DNA of 64,000 nucleotides from Clarkia xantiana subsp. parviflora (Eukaryota > Streptophyta > Magnoliopsida > Myrtales > Onagraceae): positions 11,780,001 through 11,844,000 of the forward strand of contig JAPTYO010000017.1 of NCBI GenBank assembly GCA_036873135.1, given 5' to 3'. The notes below the pieces were generated by a model. That model was not told the origin of the DNA. It saw only the letters and a program-made list of their open reading frames with translations, and ran no database searches. Made by a program: the position numbers and the translations under genes. Shown piece after piece: positions 44,756 to 54,209 of the stretch; position 1 is the first letter of the stretch, and every line of letters starts with the position of its first letter.

Positions 44756-46161
44756 TTGGAAATTATTTTATATAGTTAATGTTACTTGGTGGCTAAGTTT
44801 AATATTTTTTAATGGATTTAAAACCCTACTTGGGCCACAAGTAAACATTCCGGCCCAACCTTTTCAAATTTTAATTATTGGGCCGGTCCAATATGGTAAA
44901 CCTGGATGAAATAAAACCGAACTGGATTTTCTCAATCGGTTCGACCTATTCGGTCGGGTCGGACCGGAGTAATTAAATGGATCTAACCTAACCGGTTTTG
45001 AGTGTTGAACCGAACCGAACCCTATTTTATTGGACCGGTTCAGACCGAACCAGATTTTAAAATTTTACTGGACCAGACCGAATCGGTTTTCCGGACAGGA
45101 CCGAACCGAATTTTCTGGACCGGACCGAACCGGACTAAATCGAACCGAAATTGACTGAACCGGACCGAGTTTTCAAAACCAAATTCAAGTCAATTAAAAT
45201 AGGGAGGTCAAGTTTTAAAATCCAAATGTTTTAGAACCTCGAAATGGACTACACAGTGCTCATAGGGTTGCTAACCTTTATGCCTTGTTTCGATTATGGG
45301 GATGGATCTCGGAGATACATGTTTTTGGGACTGGTTAAATTAGTGGGCTGAATTGCAATTGTTTATTATTTAATATATATATATTTATGCATGATTAGAA
45401 ATGTTTACTTGACTGAGTCAAGCTAGCTGGATATTACATGTTGTGGGCGGATCCCTGGTTAAATATATGGTATGCGCACTAGAATAGACATGCTGTGGTG
45501 GTTGAAAATGCCTAGGATTCATGTCTATAAGCTTGCGTGATTGAATATATGCATAAATTGCAAATCAGCCCCTAATATTTAAAATTGTCTTAAACCGAAA
45601 ACCAGTCGCCAAATATGTATGATTGATGTGGATGTTACATGTTTGACACGTATGCTAGAATGTTAAGGATGCAGTTGCGTTTGATAATTTACTTAGAAGT
45701 AGAATTATGAATGCAAGCATGAGTTCCTCGGAACATTAGACGCATGACGCGTAAGCATGTATGTGGTATGTATGATGAATGTTACTAGCATATGATAATT
45801 TGCATGCATTGTAGAATTGTGTAAGCATGAGTGAATTCATCAGAATGATTTTTCCAAAACTAAAGGGCCTTGGGAAAGCCAAAATCGGGTATGCTTATTT
45901 TAAAATTCCTGTTCCGGTAATTTGCGATTTAAAACATTTTTAACATACTGATCTATTGGATAGAAGACGACAATAGTGTGAACTCTTTCGCAGCCATCTT
46001 TCATTTGTTTACTGGTGGTCGGTTGGTTTAGATGACTGAGGAATCACTATTTGTCGGACTCTATATTAATAGATATTTGATGTATGCAATTCTCTCAAAA
46101 TGTTATTGTCTCCCTGATTGTGCATGATTATCATCGTGTTCAGTAACGAATTACAGCATAG
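44021..46161 (+). other. C5 leader
   Basis: About 2.1 kb of non-coding sequence with the family layout: AT-rich with TA microsatellites (44634-44652, 44720-44750), a CCGG/AACC-rich degenerate repeat at 44870-45190, then TGCATGA-rich sequence up to the gag ATG. Confidence 0.85.
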
Positions 46162-47038
46162 ATGACTACATCTTGTGCTGATGAGCTTTTGAATGAGACA
46201 AACTATGACTCGTGGAGTGAGCGTGTCAGTGCACTGTTGGAGGACAATGACCTTTCAGGTCACATTCAGAAATCCATGAGCTACCCAGCAGCTGGTCTAA
46301 CCAAGGACCTAGCATATGCCCATTTTAAATGGGAGCAAGATGACAATAAAGCAAATGAGATTATGCTGTCTGAGATCTCTCAGGAATTTCATGATGAGTA
46401 TGAGAATGTTCCAATTGCAAAGGACATTTGGGATGCCCTCTTCCTGAAATACGGAAATGGCATGGCAGCAATTCTACACCCACTCATACCTGCCTTGGAA
46501 GAAAGCTTTAACAGCTACAGCAAGAGTGTACTGGAAAAGGTATACGATCTCCTTAGCGCTTTTAAGCCACTAGAGCAAGAAGGTCTGGTGGGTGAATGGG
46601 ATAAAATTCAAGCCATCATCGGGGCCCTCCCGAAGTCTTGGAGAGCAGCCAAGGCTTTACTGACTTCCAGTGGTTCTGTGTTAGATCTTGCATCGTTGCT
46701 CAATTCATCGACATGGAACAAGCTCGATTGAAAGCAATACCGGGACGAGCTGGACAAGGAAAGAGGAAGAGGATGAACAAATGAAAGAAACAACAGGTTG
46801 TCGAGAATAAAACGTTGACTAAGCCTAAATCTGGCAATCTCCGACTAAAATCAGAGATAGTTCGCGGGAACTCTAGTCCACGCCGAAAAGGCGAAGTTAC
46901 AGGGTCCGACAAATCGCGTCCTGAAAAGGTATGCGACGTTGGTTATGAAATGGAAGCTCTTGTTTCCACAACTGTCATGTTAACTGACTCAAATTCTTCT
47001 TGGATTCATGACTCAGGTGCGATGGACCGTATAGCCAA
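46162..47038 (+). pseudogene. C5 gag and start of protease, cut by element D
   Basis: The frame from the ATG at 46162 (MTTSCADELLNETNYDSW) is the best gag of this family: SERVSALLEDNDLSGHIQ, AYAHFKWEQDD, FLKYGNGM, ALPKSWRAAKALL. It shifts at about 46715 and continues as DMEQARLKAI with a basic tail (GKRKRMNK and later PRRKGE) rather than a CCHC knuckle. The protease signature WIHDSGAMDRIAN near 47000-47035 is interrupted by element D at 47039. The expected hydrophobic residue before DSG is replaced by His. Confidence 0.88.
47034..47038. other. Presumed target duplication GCCAA left of element D
   Basis: Five bases before the D 5' LTR. The partner cannot be checked because the right end of D is replaced by inverted sequence near 63222. 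Confidence 0.45.
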
Positions 47039-47644
47039 TGATGGATATCTGCCCAATTCGGGTTCGTATTTACATTCCGGACTTCGTAAACACGTCGAAA
47101 ATCACATAACGGATCCAAACGCGTCACCCGAGGTTCAAAACACTCCGGAAGCGCAGCATGCGCGTCCGGATTGCCAAGAAATCCGAACCCCGTCGGATTG
47201 TCCACAGGCAATTCGAACCCCGTCAGATTGTCCACAGGCAATCCGAACCCCGTCAGATTGCCTAAGTCCGACAGGGTTCAGACTGCTGTCAAGGTACAGC
47301 GCGCTACCCCTTTTGTACGTCCACTAAGCGAAGAGTTCTTCATAGCCAAACTTAATCAAACCAGATGAAGGTTCCTATTTTCCTTTAGACCGGCGTCGAA
47401 CCGCACAAAAACCGGGACGAATAGCCCGACATTTAATGCGGGTCGAAGCATATGGTTGCCCGGTTGGTTAAATGCTATTAATGAGAATAGTAATTCACTA
47501 CCATGATAATGATAACTTATCATAATAAAAAGGGTAATGATACAGTTAGTTACTTACTTTTTTTGAAGTAAAAAAAACGAAAAATATCAATCTTTATTTT
47601 CCCTTCAAATCGGAATAATACCTATAAAGTGAGGTCTTATGAAC

Positions 47645-47674
47645 AAAAAGCCCCTTATCGGATTTGAACCGATG
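47645..47674 (-). pseudogene. trnT: 3' part of plastid-type tRNA-Thr (trnT-GGU)
   Basis: On the minus strand the T-arm and 3' acceptor arm are readable as CATCGGTTCAAATCCGAT followed by AAGGGGCT and a T-run, as in the plastid gene (from memory). The 5' half is missing, so it cannot make a tRNA. It must be an organelle-derived fragment. Confidence 0.72.
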
Positions 47675-47709
47675 GGAGCGAGCCTTCCATAGAGGCAAGT
47701 GAAGTTGGT

Positions 47710-47743
47710 GAGCCGTATGATGGGCAACTATCTCCTGCGGTTC
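47710..47743 (+). ncRNA. Group II intron domain V-like sequence
   Basis: GAGCCGTATGATGGGCAACT followed by ATCTCCTGCGGTTC: exactly 34 nt, with the AGC triad at its 5' side, a GCAA tetraloop and a lower stem GAGCCG pairing with CGGTTC (one G-U). This is the canonical layout of domain V of an organellar group II intron. It is isolated from any intron or exon. Confidence 0.68.
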
Positions 47744-48033
47744 GGAGAGGACTCATCTGTTTCACGCTTCACACCATTTCCTAACCAGTGAGTACTCGAG
47801 AAAGTCTTGTGTCTTTTCTCCAAGAGTTGCCTCCGTGGGGACCAATTTGAAGTCCTTGGGTTGCAACTCCTTTCGAAGAAGAGAAATCGGAATTGGAATT
47901 AGGATCGAAATCGGAATCGGAATCGGAATCGAATTAGGATCGGTATCGGAATTAGGATCGGTATCGGAATTAGGATCGAAATCGGAATCGATATTGGAAT
48001 TAGTAGAATTTTCTGCTCAGTTCGAAGGTTGCC

Positions 48034-48041
48034 TATAAATA
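48034..48041 (+). promoter_or_regulatory. TATA box in the D 5' LTR
   Basis: TATAAATA, with the same context GTTGCC...GGGGA as 62954-62961 in the 3' LTR. Confidence 0.68.
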
Positions 48042-48390
48042 GGGGAACTTGGCCACCCATTTGAAGGGATATTCTGAGGAGATTGGCTTTGGAGCTTTGA
48101 CCTCTCTCTAGAAAATTTCTCTCTCTAGACTCTTATTTAAGCATCGGAGAGGGCTCAACCAGCACCACCCCCCTCTCCGTGCTGGTTACTGCCCTTTGTG
48201 CAGGTAAGGAGTACGCGAAGCCGGCGAAGTGCACATTGCCGACAACCTGCTACCGTCAGTCAACAACTCGCAGTCGTCACTCGACAACCCGCAGTCGTCA
48301 CCCGACAACCCACAGTCATCTGACAACCCGACACGATCACAACCCGAAGTGCCGAAGAGTCCGACTCCCCGGTTGGATTTGGACACAACA

Positions 48391-48408
48391 CTTGGCGCCG
48401 ACTGCGAG
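48391..48408 (+). other. Primer binding site of element D
   Basis: CTTGGCGCCGACTGCGAG directly after the LTR. GGCGCC-type, related to the site of element B (TTGGCGCCGTCTG). Confidence 0.8.
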
Positions 48409-48438
48409 ATTCAAACAAAAAGTTATATCGCACCACGA

Positions 48439-50226
48439 GCTATGGCAAGCAGTCAACCTCCTCCGGATGATGTCAACCCGCAGGAGAAGAAGAGAGGCCC
48501 TGGCCGCCCAAAGAAAGTTGCAACCACAAGCAAGAAGCCGACAAGAAGTCAGCCTGGACCTTCGCACATCCCCGAAGCCACATCCACTGCTTCCTCCGTG
48601 CCAACCAGAAGCGTGCCCGCCGCACAGCATGGTCCTGAAGTCCAGAATGCAGCGCGCGGAACACCCCCGCCCGGTTTCAAGCCCAGGACGCACGTCAATG
48701 AAGAGTTCCCCTACGGGATGCCAGCTGAAGGAGCTCAGCGACAAGAAAGGGGTGCAAACCCAGCACCATCAGTCACACCCGCCATGATGGCTACACTCGA
48801 AGAGCTGTTAGCATTCAGAGAAACTCTAAAGAACCAAGGATTTGCTCCAACACCTCCACCTCCGCCACCAGTCTACGGACAAGCCGCTCCGGCAAGGGTA
48901 GTGTCACGCGACACTAACCGACAACAGACACAACACCAAGGAGGAGGAGGCCAGTACACTGAAGGTACATACCAATACCAACAGCCGAGACATGAAGCAG
49001 GGCACTTATACACTTCATATGCAAATTCACAACATCAAGAAGAGACAAGGAGACAGCCTCCACCTACCCGCTTGCAGCAGCATCACAAGGAAGTTTCCAT
49101 CCAAGCAACAAGTCAAAACCATGCTAACATCCATCACAACGCTGGATGGAGAATACCTATCATTAATGACGACATCTCAATCACATGTCTCACAGCAAAG
49201 GCCTTGGAGATGATAATCGAAAAGAAGATGAGGCAATAAAAAATGAAGGGAATGCACGCATTGGAGGAAAACGCGTCGCATCCATTTGCTAATTAGTTGG
49301 TGTACAGCCGGGTGCCAGATTCTCTCTACAGGATTGGGGGAGATAAGTACCGAGGAAAAGGCGATCCCATTGAGCACGTGCAGCAGCACGAGGCCTCTCT
49401 GTTGGGTAGAACTGATAACCCACATCATGTTGCCATGGCATTCCCCCAAAATCTGGCAGGAACAGTTGCGCACTGGTTTTTCTCTCTACCATGCGGGAGT
49501 GTAACCTCTTGGCCATACTTAAAGGCGAAATTCATACAGCGTTACATGGGGGAGCGCACCCTCTTAAAGGGGGCAAACGCGTTGAATGACGTTCAACAGC
49601 AAAACGACGAGTCATTGGCGGATTACTACATTCGTTTCAATCAAAACATATCCGACATTCAAGGAAACCTCACAGAGGGAGAAATCGTGCGCGCTTTCGT
49701 AAGTAACCTGGGTCGAAAAGGATACTCACTCGCTGAAAAGATGTCTAAGCGTCCAACCGAGACATTGGAAGAACTTGCAGCAAGAGTCAAATAGTTTGTA
49801 GACCTGTAAAGATTTAGAGAGCAGAACAAGGCGAAGGTAAGCGCGTCTCGCGCAAAAGAGAACAACAAGAAGACAAAGCCACAGCAAGCCACCCAGCAAA
49901 GCAGGCAATGGCAACAGCAAAAAAGGCCATTTTAGTCAGACTTCCAAAAGTCTAAGGAGGTCAAACTTGCGGAGTGCATTCCCCTAAATGCACCATTGTC
50001 TGTGATCCTAAAAACGATGAAGGAAACGAAGATGTGGAAAGGACCCAGCAACTTCCGTAATGGTCCGCTGGGAAAGGAACAAGACAAGTGGTGTGAAAAC
50101 CATGAAGTCTATGGGCATGAAACAGATAGCTGCGTAAGCCTAAGGTTTCGCATGAACAATTTCATCCTTAAAGGTGAATTGAAGCAGTTTGTGGACCAAG
50201 GTGATAAGCGTCCAAAGAAGGCCTAG
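48439..50226 (+). pseudogene. Element D first gag
   Basis: The ATG at 48439 opens MASSQPPPDD, then an AT-hook-like RGPGRPKK and a long Pro/Gln-rich region up to a stop at 49237. A gag core follows in 49297-49794 (GDPIEHVQQHEASLLGR, AGTVAHWFFSLPCG, YLKAKFIQRYMGE, QNDESLADYYIRFNQ, LTEGEIVRAFVSNLG). A knuckle-like KWCENHEVYGHETDSC lies near 50090-50135, and the frame ends at 50224. Stops at 49293, 49792 and 49807 break it. It is homologous to element B gag (same HVQ, WFFSLP and YYQRY blocks). Confidence 0.88.
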
Positions 50227-50999
50227 GCGGAACCATCAGGAAAATGAGGCAAAGGAAAAGAGAAGGTGAATGACAACCCACCTCCTGCAAAGCGCGGTGT
50301 GATCAATGTCATACATGGAGGGCCAGCAGCAGGAGGCAGCATATCCAATGCTAGGGATGTCTAAGCATCTCAATTGCAGACCCTCCCCAAATTCGGAACG
50401 AGACGCCAACCCGAAAAAGACGATGTCGTCATCGAATTCTCGAATGCATACAAAAAGCACATTGTCTACCCTAATGACGACGCGCTAGTCATCACAATGG
50501 AGATCAACGGGTATGACGTACGACAAATCCTGGCAGATGGAGGAAGTGCTACAGACATTTTACACATTAAGGTGCTTTAAAAGATGGGGAAGACGGTGGC
50601 TGATCTCTCTCCAGGGACATTCCCACTGGTAAGCTTTGCGGGTGCGGCAACTTACCCCCTCGGGATGATAACGCTTCCCGTGATCCTAGGAGAAGGATGG
50701 AAGGCGCTGTATATCGACGTCACCTTCGTGGTCGTAAATGCCTTGGGGGCATACAATGGGATATTGGGAAGAACAACGATCAACCCATACGAGATCGTTC
50801 CATCCACCGTCCACCAAAAGATGAAGTTCCCAACGCCTCATGGCAATAGAGAAGTGCTCGGAGATCAGTCAACCGCACGCAAGTGCTATGTAAACGCTTT
50901 GAGAAGAATGCAACAAGTCTCTATTGCCATGGTCGAGTTTGGCAAAAAGAGAAAGACGTCCACACTGAGTGGTGACGATGAAGGAAAGAAGTAGGGGAC
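50227..50999 (+). pseudogene. Element D protease
   Basis: The frame can be followed from DDVVIEFSNAY through DDALVITMEINGYDVRQI to ADGGSATDILHI near 50540-50570. The position before Asp is Ala where B has Ile. A TAA at 50578-50580 follows, then GKTVADLS, AGAATYPLGMITLPVILGEG, GAYNGILGRTTINP and VHQKMKFPTPHG. A TAG at 50992-50994 stands where copy D2 has a glutamine codon. It is closely related in layout to B protease (LGVITLPVEFGSGW, IIGRTTINP). It would process the Gag polyprotein. Confidence 0.87.
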
Positions 51000-51621
51000 A
51001 ACCTCGACTGCTTTGCTCGATGAGGTACTTTTCCCAACACGACAGAGTGTTTGGGATGTAAAGCACAATCAAGGGGAGCCTATAATGGCTTACTTCAGGA
51101 GGTTCTCCCATAACGCCGCTATGCTCAGGGCACCCAAAATTGAAGTCATCAACGCGTTCTTCGTGAACATGAATATCCATTCCTTTCTATTATTCGGAGA
51201 AAAATATGGGTGGCGAACAACTGTCACAATGACAAACCTGAAGGATAAGCTAGAGACGGCGGTCTCATGTGAACATGAGCTGGGATGGGGTACACCTCTC
51301 AGTTCAAATCGGGAAGCTCAAACTACAACGGAATCAGGAGGGACAAGCACCAACTATGACAACTTCTTCACTCCCTTGAACACGGAGGTTGAAGAAATAT
51401 ATGTCAAACTCTCGGAAAACAAGCTTCCCAGTCCACTTGAGCCAATGAATGCCTTCCTAGGCCAGAACGTCAAAGAATTGTGCAAATACCATAAGAATTG
51501 GGGGCACAGCACCAACATTTGCATGTCCCTAAGAGTTGAGATTCAAGAGCTCATTGCGCTAGGCGCATTGAGGAGCTATGTGGCACGTAGCAGAACCAAC
51601 TCGCCGACAAGCCAACCATGA
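51000..51621 (+). CDS. Element D second gag-like domain
   Basis: Downstream of protease, where RT would be expected, the open frame reads LLDEVLFPTRQSVWDVKHNQ, then a gag-like segment (GEPIMAYFRRFSHNAAML, INAFFVNMN, NLKDKLETAVSCEHELG). A knuckle-like CKYHKNWGHSTNIC follows (about 51480-51525), then LRVEIQELIALGAL. These blocks are the order seen at the C-terminal half of plant gypsy gag. It has no stop until 51619-51621. Copy D2 shows the same protease-to-LLDEVLF junction without a stop. Function in assembly is inferred only from the family. Confidence 0.75.
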
Positions 51622-53253
51622 AGGCGGCAAACACCCTATCAATCCTCTTATCTTCTTTATGCATTGCTAATTTAAGTTTTCTTAGATTAAATGCAACTAG
51701 CACTCTAAGTGTAGTTTTATGCTTACTAGTCTTGCTACGTTTCGAAAGTAGCGATCAGTTGACGCCTTCCCGCAACCCATTGTACATACTCCAAGTATCT
51801 AATGAAGTTAATCTAATTTCGTAGGTATATATTACATTATGCTTACTACCTTGGAATCATGCGAAATAACAACTACGCGCATATTATTCAAATCAGCAAC
51901 ACAAGCTATCGCGCTATGTACAACAATCGACTTATATCATACGATGACATATCTACTATCAACATCAACAATGAGCATATAAACGCTCTCTATCTATAAC
52001 GGCGAATACCCCGAATAACGTCGACAACATACTATATCTTGAGTTCAAACCAAGATTTATCAAAGTGACATGCTGCGACATCCTCCTTAGAGGGAAACCC
52101 CATGTTCACAACTACAAAGTGACATGTTGCGACATCCTCCTTAGTGGGCAACCCTCATGTTCACAACTACAAAATGGCATGCTGCGAAATCCTCTTGTTA
52201 GAGGCAAATCCTCATGTTCATAGTCATTCCCTGAGTTCAAAACAGGATGCGGCAACAGGTGGGACTGATCACCCCATCGTGGCGGAAGTCCTCTTGTTAG
52301 ACGACAACCCCACAAATCTACAAAGTATGTATATCCTCCTTAGGGTTCATACTCCATGAAGACTTATTCCTTGTTAGGGCAGCTTCATGCATTCTCAAAG
52401 TATGTATATCCTCTTATGGGTTCATACGCCATGAAGACGTATTCCTTGTTAGGATAACTTAATGTATATACGCTAGCAGGAGCACACCTTGTTCGAAAAA
52501 CTCTCTAAACCTACAAGTCGAGTCTTGTACAATGCTATCTTGCCCGTGAGCATATAACGGAATAAAACACACCAAACTTAGCAAGTAGTATCTTGCCACA
52601 ACGTCGCCTTGGAGTGGACCAAGAGACGGGAAAAACTGCAAGTCGTTTAAACACGGTCTTATACAACCCTTCTGGACTAACCATGGAGAGGTGCGGTAGC
52701 ATCGCAAGGTAAGTACAGGAATAGCCACGGAAAGCCTTGCTACAACGTCACGCGGGGTGTGCCCAACTGATGGATTAAAAAACACATAGCATCGAGAAAG
52801 TAGCGTCTTGCCACAACGTCGTCTTGAAATGGTTCAAGAGACGGTAAAAACTACATGGCATATCAATGCGACCTCTGTTCTGCCCCTTAGAATAACTAAG
52901 TAGAGGCGTAGTAGCATCGCAAAGTAAGTACGGGAGTAGCCTTGGAAAGCTTCGCAACAACGTCACACGGGGTGTGTCCAACTAACGGATAGAAAAATGC
53001 ATAGTATAAAACAAGTAGCGTCTTGTCACAACGTCGCCTTATAGTGGAACTAAGAGACGGTATAAACTAATGTCTTGCCCCGTCAAGAAGACTCTCCTAC
53101 ATGTCAAGTGTCAGTGCCAAGTGCCCTTGTGCCCTTGTGCCAAGTGCCTGCGCCAAGTACATCACTACTTACAACGCTACAAGTACCCAATATACGCATC
53201 ATGCCATGCCTTGGAATTCAACCAAGAGGGGCACTCATGATACCCAACAACGC
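51622..53253. repeat. Element D spacer with several tandem repeats
   Basis: No gene. Three units of about 60 bp (52060-52215, core AAGTGACATGCTGCGACATC), two of about 77 bp (52319-52460, core AAAGTATGTATATCCTC) and about two and a half of about 220 bp (52590-53070, cores GTCTTGCCACAACGTCG and CAACGTCACGCGGGGTGTG). Short direct repeats of AAGTGCC/CTTGTGCC occur near 53110-53150. Confidence 0.8.
53249..53253. other. Target-site duplication AACGC left of element E
   Basis: AACGC repeats at 58772-58776, directly after the right LTR. Confidence 0.92.
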
Positions 53254-53483
53254 TATAGAAGTGTATATGAAGACTACATTCAATACACTATGCATACACT
53301 TAGTTTCACTATGCATACACCCTGCCACTATGTATGCACCCGGTTATGTTATGCAAACACTATGCACCTGGTTCACAACTCTTTGTATAGTCTTAGTTGG
53401 TGAGCCTAGATTTACTTACTATATATATTGTATCATCTTGATTGTAATCCCTAGTGATCAATGAAGTAAATTTCCAGCTTATA
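53254..53483 (+). repeat. 5' LTR of element E
   Basis: 230 bp, TATAGAAGTGTATATG to TTTCCAGCTTATA. The partner is 58542-58771; differences are A/T at 53411 and C/G at 53419 (approximate positions). It contains the direct repeat ACTATGCATACAC. Confidence 0.94.
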
Positions 53484-53495
53484 TGGTATCAGAGC
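53484..53495 (+). other. Primer binding site of element E
   Basis: TGGTATCAGAGC, a perfect initiator tRNA-Met site, immediately after the LTR end CTTATA. The zero spacing supports the non-canonical LTR end. Confidence 0.95.
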
Positions 53496-54209
53496 TATGC
53501 AATGGCGGCGCAAACTTGGAGATGAAGCAACCTAGTTCTTCTTCATTTCTACTTGTGATTTTCCATTGATCCAACTTAGATTCAGCTTGGATTACTTCTT
53601 GGTTACTCAATTAAGCTCGTATTAACATTTCTTTTGCTTAAGAAAGGCTTTGGGTAAGTCTCATTCTAAGATCTGAGCTGCGTAGGAATCATTTTTGGTG
53701 ATTTGAACTAGTCTTCAAGCTGATTTGCCTAGTTCTTCCTGGATTGAGCTATGGATTGCTATTTGCGTGGATTCTCTTGTTGAATTCTTGGGTTTGCACT
53801 TGATTCCTGGTTATTATAGTGGATATATTTCACTATTGAGCTGTGCTTATAGCTTGATCTCCATTGTTTCTCTGCGTTCTGAGCTTTGATAGTTCATTGC
53901 TCGACTAAGGTGTTCTTTCAGCTTGTTGAAGAATTTTGCATTGAGATTGTGGATTTCTGCTTCCACAATCATTGGAGATTGTTCAGATTTGATTTTTGGT
54001 GGCTTCTCTTGATTGGTCTGCTCAGATTTGTGGGCGGATTTGTACGAATTCAGTTGGATATTGCTAGCTGATTCTTTGTCCTATTGCAAGTTTGGTTGTG
54101 TGCCAGTTTTGTCACTTTGTGGTAGCTGGTTCATTTCGGTTTTCTTGGAAATCCGCTGATTATATTCCTTGAATTCTCCCATGTTTGAATCAAGTTTCTG
54201 AATTGCAAG
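53496..54209 (+). other. 5' leader of element E
   Basis: About 710 bp of T-rich, non-coding sequence with many short frames. Several TTG-rich phrases (GCTTGATTCC, GAGCTTTGATAG) occur. No gene seen. Confidence 0.7.

Larger units (their letters stand above)
47415..48015. other. Inserted organellar-like sequence plus GGAATC-rich repeat inside the D LTR
   Basis: About 600 bp absent from the 3' LTR. It includes the 3' part of a plastid-type trnT-GGU (47645-47674), a 34-nt group II intron domain V (47710-47743), flanks that are not LTR-like, and a degenerate repeat of GGAATCGGAATTAGGATC type (47885-48000). Edges are estimated by eye. Confidence 0.7.
47039..48390 (+). repeat. 5' LTR of element D, enlarged by an internal insertion
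   Basis: TGATGGATATCTGCCC to TTGGACACAACA. It aligns with the 3' LTR at both ends, but 47415-48015 has no counterpart there. TATAAATA lies at 48034-48041. Near its end, tandem GACAACCCGCAGTCGTCA units (48240-48330) occur, also present in the 3' LTR. Confidence 0.87.

Noticed and set aside
47171..47368. NPNPVGLSTGNSNPV short repeat protein in the D LTR
   Set aside because: Comes from short direct repeats of a CCGAACCCCGTCAGATTG type in the LTR and is also present, in other frames, in the 3' LTR.
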